Source of the DNA: Promicromonospora sukumoe 327MFSha3.1 | GTDB lineage: Bacteria; Actinomycetota; Actinomycetes; Actinomycetales; Cellulomonadaceae | Direction of reading: 5' to 3' | NCBI RefSeq assembly: GCF_000385135.1 | Contig: NZ_ARQM01000014.1 | Span: 62,001 to 126,000 of the forward strand | Length of the DNA stretch: 64,000 bases | Shown here: positions 34,061-42,100 of the stretch, one piece after another | Numbering within the stretch: position 1 is the first letter of the stretch | How the letters are laid out: each line of letters begins with the position of its first letter | Made by a program: the position numbers and the translations under genes | Notes under the pieces: generated by a model | The model's input: only the letters and a program-made list of their open reading frames with translations | Told to the model about the DNA's origin: nothing | Database searches by the model: none

Positions 34061-35712
34061 GCACACCCGAGTTCCCGGACCTCTCCTCCCTGCCGATCTT
34101 CCACGAAGCGGACGACCGGGCCCCGGCCCTCCCGCGTCGTGCTCCAGACACCGATGCGGAGACCATGACGGGCCGACGCCCTGCCGCCGTGCAGAACACC
34201 TGGAACCCGCCAGCCGCGGAGCCGGGCAACGGGCAGGCCCGCACCGTCGAGCCCGACCGGGCGGCGCCCGCACGTCCCGGGGGCGGTGCGCCGCCGTCGT
34301 CGGGCGGCGGGGCCTCGCCCTGGGTCGGGGCGGTGGCCCGCGCCGGCCGGGAGTACCACGGCCAGCCCGGCAACCCGCGCCTGCGGGACTCCGAGTTCTG
34401 GCGCCAGGTGAACAGCCTGCGTGGCGAGGTGTCCTCGCGGCTCACCAACGCGCTGTCCACGCGCGAGCTGGACGAGGAGCAGCGCGAGGCCCTGGGCCAG
34501 GAGCTGATCCAGCAGGTGGTGCGTGACCACAACGACGCCCTGCTCTCGGGCGGTCAGCGCAACTGGACCACCGAGTACCAGGTCGAGGTGACGCGGGCCC
34601 TGTTCGACGCGCTGTTCCGGCTCGGCCGGCTGCAGCCGCTCATCGACACCCCCGACGTGGAGAACATCGAGATCACGGGTACCGCGCCCGTGCTCCTGCT
34701 GATGGGCGACGGCCGCCGGACGTACGCCGAGCCGATCGCCGACTCCGACGCCGAGCTCATCGACTTCCTGCAGTTCCTCGCGGCGCGTGACCCGGCGAAC
34801 GAGCGGTCGTTCACGCGGGCCAACCCGTTTCTCAACCTGGACCTGCCCGGGCGCGTGCGGCTGGCCGCCGTCGGCTGGGTGGTCCCGTGGCCGCGCGTCA
34901 CCATCCGCCTGCAGCGCCTGCAGTCGGTGGACCTCGAGCTGCTGCGCGAGAACGACACCGTCGACACGGTGCTGGTCGAGTTCCTGACGGCCGCGATCCG
35001 CGCGCGCAAGTCGATAGTGGTGTCCGGCCAGGGCCAGGGCAGCGGCAAGACGACGCTGCTCCGCGCGCTCTGCGCCGGGCTGGACCCCTGGGAGTCCATC
35101 GCCACGATCGAGACGGACTACGAGCTCTACCTGCACCTCGAGCCCGAGAAGCACAAGCGCGTGGTCGCGCTGCGCACCCGTGAGGGCTCGGGCGAGATGA
35201 ACACGTCGGGCCGCCGGACGGGCGAGATCAACACGAACGTCAACGTCTACGAGTCCCTGCGGCACAACATCTCCCGCGTCATCGTCGGTGAGGTGCGCGG
35301 GCCCGAGATCGTGTCCATGTTCCAGGCGATGCAGATGGGCAACGGCTCGCTGTCGACGGTGCACGCCGACGGCGCGCGCGACGTCGTCGAACGTCTGGTC
35401 GGTATGGCCGTGCAGGACTCGACGCTGTCCGAGACCTACGCGTACCGGCAGGTCGCGCAGTCGATCGACCTCATCGTCTTCCTCCGGGTCGACACCGGGG
35501 GCGACGGACGGCGCGTGCGCTACGTCTCCGAGGTCATCGAGGTGACGCGCGGCGAGGCGGGCAACCCGGTGGCGATCACCGACGTGTTCGAGCCGGGGCC
35601 GGGCGGTCGCGCGGTGCCCAAGGTGACGCCGTCGTTCCTCGCCGACCTGGAGAACGAGGGCTTCGACGCCAACCTGCTGAACTACCGCGACGGCCTGTGG
35701 GGCACCGCATGA
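34057..35712 (+). CDS. tadA: Tad pilus assembly ATPase TadA/CpaF
   Basis: 551 residues of the secretion superfamily ATPase (VirB11/PulE type) that powers pilus extension and retraction. The disordered N-terminus (about 130) is followed by the N-domain and the motor: Walker A GQGQGSGKTTLLRAL (about 324-338), an Asp box (TIETDYELYLHLE), Walker B-like VIVGEVRGPEIVSMFQAM, and the His box GSLSTVHADGARDVVERL. GTG start overlapping the gene before; its stop overlaps tadB. Confidence 0.93.
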   Translation: MSTPEFPDLSSLPIFHEADDRAPALPRRAPDTDAETMTGRRPAAVQNTWNPPAAEPGNGQARTVEPDRAAPARPGGGAPPSSGGGASPWVGAVARAGREYHGQPGNPRLRDSEFWRQVNSLRGEVSSRLTNALSTRELDEEQREALGQELIQQVVRDHNDALLSGGQRNWTTEYQVEVTRALFDALFRLGRLQPLIDTPDVENIEITGTAPVLLLMGDGRRTYAEPIADSDAELIDFLQFLAARDPANERSFTRANPFLNLDLPGRVRLAAVGWVVPWPRVTIRLQRLQSVDLELLRENDTVDTVLVEFLTAAIRARKSIVVSGQGQGSGKTTLLRALCAGLDPWESIATIETDYELYLHLEPEKHKRVVALRTREGSGEMNTSGRRTGEINTNVNVYESLRHNISRVIVGEVRGPEIVSMFQAMQMGNGSLSTVHADGARDVVERLVGMAVQDSTLSETYAYRQVAQSIDLIVFLRVDTGGDGRRVRYVSEVIEVTRGEAGNPVAITDVFEPGPGGRAVPKVTPSFLADLENEGFDANLLNYRDGLWGTA

Positions 35713-36587
35713 CCACGCTCATCGCGGTAGCCATCGGGCTCGGGGTCGGGCTCGGCGTGTGGTTCGTCGTCGTCGGCGCGCAGAAGTACGAGCCGACGCC
35801 GAAGCCCAAGCGCACCACCCCGCCGTTCCACGGGCTGCTCCGGCTGCTCGGCCTGACCAAGGGTGGGCCGCTGTACCCGCAGCGCAAGATCCTCGGCGTC
35901 GGCGCGGTGGCGGGCCTCGTGGTCGGCATCCTGACTGGCTGGTGGTCGCTCGTGCTCATCGTGCCGGTGCTGATCGTGGGGCTGCCGTCCCTGTTCCGCA
36001 CCACCACCCAGTCCAACGAGGTGGAGAAGCTGACCGACCTGACCGCCTGGGTGCGCTCGCTCATCGGCGTGCTGTCCGGCGGCGCCGTCGGGCTGGAGCA
36101 GGGCATCGCCGCGACGCTGCACAGCGCCGCGCCGTCCGTGCGGCCGTCGCTCGCGCGGCTGGTCGCGCGGCTGGAGGCGCGGCAGCCCATCAAGCCCGCG
36201 CTGTACCGCTGGGCGGAGGAGATGGACGACTACTCGGCGGACATGATCGCGTCGGCCATGATCCTGGAGTCGGACAACCGTACGGGCGCCGTGGCGCCCG
36301 CCCTGCGGCAGCTCGCGGAGTCGCTGTCGGCCCAGGCCAAGGCGCGGCGCGAGATCGAGACCGAGCGGTCGACCGGCCGCGCGACCGTGCGCTGGGTGAC
36401 CATCGTGACGCTCGTGGTCCTGGTGGCCACGGCGATGTCCGGGTACCTGAGCGGCTACGACTCGCCCCTGGGGCAGGTCGTCGCCGTGGTGCTGTTCTGC
36501 GCGTACGTGGTCTGCCTGCTGTGGATGCGCCGCATCAGCCTGGGGCAGCCCATCCCGCGGTTCCTCCCCGACGAGCGGGGGGCCTGA
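35709..36587 (+). CDS. tadB: Tad inner-membrane platform protein TadB
   Basis: 292 residues with a T2SS F-type domain. It has membrane helices near the N-terminus (LIAVAIGLGVGLGVWFVVVG and VAGLVVGILTGWWSLVLIVPVLIVGL), a cytoplasmic helical domain with the LSGGAVGLEQGI and MIASAMILESDNRTGAVAPALRQLAESL segments, and two C-terminal helices. It forms the membrane platform with TadC on which TadA acts. ATG 35709 overlaps the tadA stop. Confidence 0.88.
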   Translation: MTTLIAVAIGLGVGLGVWFVVVGAQKYEPTPKPKRTTPPFHGLLRLLGLTKGGPLYPQRKILGVGAVAGLVVGILTGWWSLVLIVPVLIVGLPSLFRTTTQSNEVEKLTDLTAWVRSLIGVLSGGAVGLEQGIAATLHSAAPSVRPSLARLVARLEARQPIKPALYRWAEEMDDYSADMIASAMILESDNRTGAVAPALRQLAESLSAQAKARREIETERSTGRATVRWVTIVTLVVLVATAMSGYLSGYDSPLGQVVAVVLFCAYVVCLLWMRRISLGQPIPRFLPDERGA

Positions 36588-36588
36588 C

Positions 36589-37509
36589 ATGTGGCCCTGG
36601 GCAGTCGCCAGCGGTCTGGTCGCGGGACTGGGCCTGTTCCTCGTGGTGCGGGAGCTGCTCCCGTCGACGCCGCGGCTCCAGTCCGCGCTCGACCGGCTGA
36701 GCGGTGACGACAAGGTCGAGCCCATCACGGTCTCCGACGGCACCGAGCTCACCGCGACCAAGCGGTACACGCAGGTGTTCGGGGCGTGGGCGCAGCGGCG
36801 CCTGCCGCTGTCCCTGCTGGGCCGGGGCGGGCCGACCCGCGCCGACCTGGACCTGATCGGCAAGACCGCCACGGACCACTACGGCGAGAAGGCGCTCGGC
36901 ACGGTCATCGTGCTGGTGGCCGTGCCGTTCCTCGGGCTGTGCGTCGGGCTGCTCAACCTGGGCATGCCGGTGGGGGTCCCGTTCGGCGCGGCCCTGCTGT
37001 TCGCCGTCGGTGCCTGGTTCCTGCCGGACCTCGACGCGCGGTCCAAGGCCAAGCGGGCCCGGCAGGAGTTCACGCGGGCCGTGTCGACCTACCTGGAGCT
37101 GCTCGCGATCGAGCGGGTGTCCGGCGCGGGCGCCACGCAGGCGACCTTCGCCGCGGCGCAGGTCGCCGGGTCGTGGCCGTTCCGGCGGATCGCCGCGGCG
37201 CTCGAGCGGAGCCGGTGGGAGGGGCAGGCGCCGTGGGTGGCGCTGCGCGAGCTCGGTGAGGAGGTCGAGGTGGACGCGCTGGGCGAGGTCGCCTCGATCG
37301 TCGAGCTGGCGGGCACCCAGGGCTCGGCGATCCACGACCAGCTGCAGTCCAAGGCGGCGGCGATGCGCGACGCGCAGCTCGACGTCGAGCAGCAGATCGC
37401 GCACGACGCGACGGTCCGGATGACCGTGCCCGGCACCATGACCGTATTTGTGTACTTTTTGATGCTCATCTTCCCAATCGGGGTCACTATGTTTCAGACT
37501 GCTCCCTGA
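36589..37509 (+). CDS. tadC: Tad inner-membrane platform protein TadC
   Basis: 306 residues, the second T2SS F-type protein. It has a first helix (AVASGLVAGLGLFLVVREL), a central helix pair (LGTVIVLVAVPFLGLCVGLLNLGMPVGVPFGAALLFAVGAWF), the family segment EVASIVELAGTQGSAIHDQL, and a final helix (MTVFVYFLMLIFPIGVTM). It starts 2 bases after tadB. The 85-base gap to the next gene has no obvious hairpin. Confidence 0.88.
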   Translation: MWPWAVASGLVAGLGLFLVVRELLPSTPRLQSALDRLSGDDKVEPITVSDGTELTATKRYTQVFGAWAQRRLPLSLLGRGGPTRADLDLIGKTATDHYGEKALGTVIVLVAVPFLGLCVGLLNLGMPVGVPFGAALLFAVGAWFLPDLDARSKAKRARQEFTRAVSTYLELLAIERVSGAGATQATFAAAQVAGSWPFRRIAAALERSRWEGQAPWVALRELGEEVEVDALGEVASIVELAGTQGSAIHDQLQSKAAAMRDAQLDVEQQIAHDATVRMTVPGTMTVFVYFLMLIFPIGVTMFQTAP

Positions 37510-37594
37510 ATCGGCTCGCCCCCGGTGCCGCCGAGGTGTCACACGAGCCGCGTCTTACCCATTTGTTGAAGTCGACATCACCCCAGGAGTCAAC

Positions 37595-37879
37595 ATGAAC
37601 CAGCACCTGAGCCACGGCCGGACCGCGGCGGCGCGCGTCGCCGCGCGGGCGTCGCTGCGCGCGGCCGCTGCGCGCGGTCGCGTCGACGCCCTGAACGCGC
37701 GATTCGCCGATCGTTCGGCAGAGCTGCGCCGTCGGCTCGCCGACCGTGCGGGCGAGCCGGACGATGCCGGGCTGGAGTCCATCGAGGTCGTCGTGCTGTC
37801 CGTGGTGGGCCTCGGCATCGCCATCGCCCTCGGCGCCGCGATCAAGGGCCTCGTCGACCGCTACATGTCGCAGCTCTAG
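37595..37879 (+). CDS. flp: Flp-type pilin candidate
   Basis: 94 residues: a long basic Ala/Arg-rich N-terminus (about 55) and one C-terminal membrane helix (LESIEVVVLSVVGLGIAIALGAAIKGLV). The segment DDAGLESIEVV resembles the Flp prepilin cleavage site (G followed by hydrophobic residues with Glu at +5). The leader is much longer than that of Flp pilins (usually 15-25), so cleavage is uncertain. Good AGGAG ahead of the ATG. No TadV/CpaA prepilin peptidase gene is in the window. Confidence 0.7.
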   Translation: MNQHLSHGRTAAARVAARASLRAAAARGRVDALNARFADRSAELRRRLADRAGEPDDAGLESIEVVVLSVVGLGIAIALGAAIKGLVDRYMSQL

Positions 37880-37890
37880 GGATGTAGTCC

Positions 37891-38271
37891 ATGAATGAGC
37901 GCGGTGCCGCCTCGTTGCAGACCGTCCTTACCTACCCGATCGTGCTGATGCTGATCTTCGGGATGGTGCAGGGCGTGCTCTACTTCCACGCGCAGAACAC
38001 GGCACAGTCCGTGGCCAACGGGGCCGTGCAGGCCGCGCGCGTGGAGGGCGGCAGCATCGACTCCGGCTACGCGGAGGCGGCCTCGCGGCTGGCCCGCGGG
38101 GGTGACGCGTTCGCCTCGGTACGGGTCTCGGTGACGCGCGGTGAGGAGATGGCCACCGCGACGGTGACCGGGTTGGCACCGTCGATCGTCCCGGGGTTCC
38201 GTGGGTTGCGGGTGGAGCAGTCGGCGACCGGTCCGGTGGAGCGGTTCACGGCACCGGTGGCGGGACCGTGA
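37891..38271 (+). CDS. tadE: TadE-like minor pilin
   Basis: 126 residues. N-terminal NERGAASLQTVLTYPIVLMLIFGMVQGVLYFHAQN is a TadE-type class III signal/transmembrane segment with the usual Glu, Pro and hydrophobic run; the rest is a small extracytoplasmic domain. It is probably a pseudopilin of the Tad fibre. The stop overlaps the next start (GTGA). Confidence 0.82.
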   Translation: MNERGAASLQTVLTYPIVLMLIFGMVQGVLYFHAQNTAQSVANGAVQAARVEGGSIDSGYAEAASRLARGGDAFASVRVSVTRGEEMATATVTGLAPSIVPGFRGLRVEQSATGPVERFTAPVAGP

Positions 38272-38693
38272 GCGCCGCCGACGAGCGCGGCAACGTGGCG
38301 ATCAACACGGCCGTCATCTTTCCCGTGCTGCTCCTGATCGGGCTGCTGCTCATCATGGCCGGCCGGCTGGTGCTGGCCGAGGGCGTGGTGCAGTCGGCGG
38401 CGAACGAGGCCGCGCGGGCGGCGTCGATCAGCCGCACGGCGAGCATGGCCGGGATACAGGCGACGTCGACGGCGACCTCCACGCTGGTGAACTCCGGCGT
38501 GCGGTGCTCGTCGACGTCGGTGCGGCCGGCCACGGACGCGTTCGCACTGCCGCTCGGGACCGTCGGCACCATCACGGTGCGGGTCGAGTGCGTGGTGCCG
38601 CTGCGGGATCTCGGGCTGCCGGGCGCGCCCGGATCGCGGACGATCAGTGCGACGGGGACGTCGGTGCTCGACGCCTACCGGGGGCGGTCATGA
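38268..38693 (+). CDS. TadE/TadG-like protein
   Basis: 141 residues with an N-terminal membrane segment (VAINTAVIFPVLLLIGLLLIMAGRLVLAEG) after DERGNV, then the NEAARAASISRT segment typical of TadE/TadG proteins. The extracytoplasmic part has two Cys (CSSTS and ECVV). GTG start and ATGA overlap with the next gene. Confidence 0.8.
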   Translation: MSAADERGNVAINTAVIFPVLLLIGLLLIMAGRLVLAEGVVQSAANEAARAASISRTASMAGIQATSTATSTLVNSGVRCSSTSVRPATDAFALPLGTVGTITVRVECVVPLRDLGLPGAPGSRTISATGTSVLDAYRGRS

Positions 38694-39172
38694 CCAAGGG
38701 GGCTGGGCGGATGTGGTTGCGGCGTGGGCGGACGGCGGCGACGCCGGGGGGAGCGCGAGCGGCGCGCCAGCGGGGCGAGGTGAACATCCTCGCGGCCGGC
38801 ATGGTGCCGGCCCTCATCATCGCGATCGGCCTGGTGGTCGACGGCGGCGGGCGGCTGCACGCCGAGGACGAGGCCGAGTACGCCGCTGACCAGGCGGCGC
38901 GGGCCGCCGCACAGCAGATCCGGATCGACCGCGCGCAGCTGGGACTACCCCCCGAGGTGGATCCCGCGCGCGCGACACAGGCTGCCGCCGACACGCTCGG
39001 CGCGCTGGGAGTGCAGGGCGGGGTGACCGCCGTCAACGGCGCCACCGTCAGCGTGGGCACTCAGGTCACCTACAAGACGACGTTCCTGACGTTGATCGGA
39101 ATCAGCTCGCTCAGCGTCTCGGCCGATGCCGAGGCACGGGCGGTCCGCGGTATAGGACAGGAGGAATCCTGA
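38690..39172 (+). CDS. TadG-like pilus protein
   Basis: 160 residues. One membrane segment (VNILAAGMVPALIIAIGLVVDGGG) followed by AEDEAEYAADQAARAAAQQIRID, the classic TadG/RcpC-associated motif of Flp pilus proteins, then a beta-rich segment. ATG overlaps the previous stop, and its TGA shares one base with the next ATG, so the five reading frames from 37891 onward are tightly coupled. Confidence 0.8.
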   Translation: MTKGAGRMWLRRGRTAATPGGARAARQRGEVNILAAGMVPALIIAIGLVVDGGGRLHAEDEAEYAADQAARAAAQQIRIDRAQLGLPPEVDPARATQAAADTLGALGVQGGVTAVNGATVSVGTQVTYKTTFLTLIGISSLSVSADAEARAVRGIGQEES

Positions 39173-42100
39173 TGAGCACCTCGACAGCCCAGGGTCGTGC
39201 GGTGACCGGTGAGCCCGGCGCACCGCGGCGGGGCACCGGCGCGCGCGTGGTGAGGGGGCTGGGCGCGACGCTGCTGTTGCTGGCGCTCGTCGTCGGGATC
39301 CCGGTGGGCCTGTGGCTGCTCGGCGGACCCGTCTGGACCGGTCCGGTCAGCCTCGACCGCGTGGTCTCGCTGCTCAGCAGCCCCGACGTCACCGGGTCGG
39401 TGCTGATCGGCCTGATCAAGATCATCGGCTGGATCGCGTGGCTGACGTTCGCGATCGCCGTCGTCATCGAGGTGGTCGCCGCGCTGCGCGGACGCCGCTC
39501 GCCGCACGTGCGCGGGCTCGGCGCCCAGCAGCGTGCCGCAGCGGTGCTGGTCGGCGCCGTGATCACGATGCTGGTCGCGGCCCCCTCGGTGTCGCCCGCG
39601 ATGGCCGCGCCCGTGCCGGTCGAGCTGACCGAGACCGGGACCGTGGCGACCGCGCCGGTCTCGTCGGAGGCGGCCTCGCTCGGTGGTGCGTCCACCGATG
39701 CCGCCACCGGAGCGGCCGAGCGGAGGGCGGCGGCCGACGAGGCGCCGGCCCCCACGTACACCGTGCAGCCCGGCGACTCCCTGTGGCGGATCGCCGAGCA
39801 GACCCTGGGCGACGGCGCCCGGTTCAAGCAGATCGCCGACCTGAACTACGGCGTGCCGCAGGCCGACGGCAGCGCGCTCGACGCCGGCAACTGGATCGAG
39901 CCCGGCTGGGTGCTGCGCCTGCCCGCGGAGGCGGCGGACGGCGGCGTCGTCCCGACCAGCACGAACGGGACCGACGGCGACGAGCCGGTGGGCCTCGGCA
40001 CCTCGAAGGGCGACGACGACCCGGGCGAGACCGTGGACGTGACCAACTCCCGGTCGGAGGCCGCCGAGGTCGTCGTGGAGTCGGGCGACACCCTGTGGGG
40101 GATCGCCGAGGAGGAGCTCGGCGACGGCACCAAGTACCCGGAGGTGTTCGAGGCGTCGCGCACCACGGAACAGCCGGGGGGCGCGCGGCTCACCGACCCC
40201 GACCTCATTCTCCCGGGCTGGACCGTGACCGTGCCGGGCGCGGAGTCGGCGCGAGGCGAGGACGCGAAGGACGAGGGCGCGAAGGACGAGGGAGCGCGGG
40301 GCGACGGCGCCGCGCAGACAACGCCGGGTGGTGCCGACGAGTCGACGTCCGAGGGTGAGTCCGCGGACGCAGGCGCGGAGCAGGACGGCGGAGCCGCGGC
40401 GGAAGCCGAGCAGCCGGGTGATGCGGAGGCGGGGGCCGAGTCCGGGGCCGGGCAGTCGGACGAGGCTGGTGGTTCTGACGCTGCCACGCCGGAGGCCGAG
40501 GGCGACGGCGCCGCGGCCGACGGGGGCGCTGCCGAGAGTGGTGCTGCGGAGGCGGCAGGGGCCGCGCGGATCGGCCAGCGCGGACCGGCCAAGGAGCCCG
40601 CACCGGAGCCGGCGGCGCCGTCGGCCGAGGTGACGCCCGAGGGCGCCGTCGAGCCCGAGGAGGTCGAGGAGCCCGGCGGGGCGGGGAACGACGTCGTCGA
40701 GGAGCAGGCGCCGACCGACGAGCAGCCCGCGGGCGAGCAGCCGGCCCGGGAGCAGCCGGCCGGGCAGGCCCCGGCCGGCGACGAGCCGAACCGTGCGGGG
40801 CAGAACGCAGCCCCGCGGGAGAACACCGACCGGGAAGGCGCTGGTCGTGACGGTGCTGGTCGCGAGGATGCGGACAAGCCGGACCCGGCCGACGCCGCGA
40901 CCGGAACCGCCGGGATCGGTCGTCCGGGCGGCGGTTCAGATGCCGGCTCCGGGTCCGGCTCCGGCGACAGGGAGCCGAAGCCGGAGCAGACCGCCGAGGG
41001 AAACCTCGTCCCGGAGCCCGCGCCCGCACCGCAGGAGCCGACCGGGCCCCAGTACGACGAGGTCACGCCCGAGGACCTCCAGAACGACCCCGACCTGGAG
41101 CAGGACCAGTCGGCACCGCGGGGTTCCGCGCTCGAGGAGACGGTGCCCGGCAGCGGGCTGATCGCCGACGAGCTCATGCCGCAGGAGCGGACCGAGGGGC
41201 AGGACGACGAGAAGTCGGCTGACGAGAAGCCTGCCGGCGAGAAGCCTGCCGGCGAGAAGCCGAAGGGCGAGGAGCCGGCCGCCGAGGAGACGTCGTCCGG
41301 GAGCGGCACGACCTGGGGCAGCGATCCGGCGTCCGACGATGCCGTGACGGGCAACGGTCTGGAGGGCGTGATCGAGGAGCCCGCCCAGCTCGTCCCCGAG
41401 ACCGAGGTCGAGCCGACGTCCGTGGGCGGCGCGGGTGCTGCCGGTGGCGCCGTTGGAGCCGGCGTGGACGACGTGCGGCCCGAGGAGATCGCCGGCGACG
41501 AGCCGGTCGTGGAGCAGACCGCTCCCGAGGTCGCCGTCGAGTCGTCCCCGCCCGTGGCGGCGTCCGCCGAGGCACCGTCGCCGCCCGAGGCCGGCTCAGG
41601 TGCCGGTGCCGCGGAGCGTGCCACGGCGGAGTCGGGGTCCGAGGCGATGGCGTCCGGGCCGACCGCGACGGCCACCGTGGCGGCCGGCGGCGGGTCGCTC
41701 CTGGACTCGGCGACCGACGTCGTGTCCGACCTGGCCGACGACATCGAGGAGTCCGTTGGCGTCCGCACCGCGGCCGGCGTCGGCGGGCTGCTCGCCGCGG
41801 GCCTGCTCGCGCTGGTCGCAGTCAAGCGGCGCCGGGCACGCAAGGGCCGCGAGCCGGGGGAGACCGTCGTCGTGCCCGGCCCCGAGACCCCGGCCGGTGT
41901 GCTCGAGCGCGACCTGCACGCCGTCGAGGACCCGTTCGGGCGCGACCAGGTCGACCGCGCGCTGCGCAGCCTCGCGGTGTGGCACCGCGAACGCGGCCTG
42001 CCGCTGCCGGGCGTCCGCATCGCGCGCCTGAAGAGCAACGAGTTCGTCGAGCTGTACCTCGACCGCGCCTCCGAGCTGCCCGAACCCTGGGCCAGCACCA

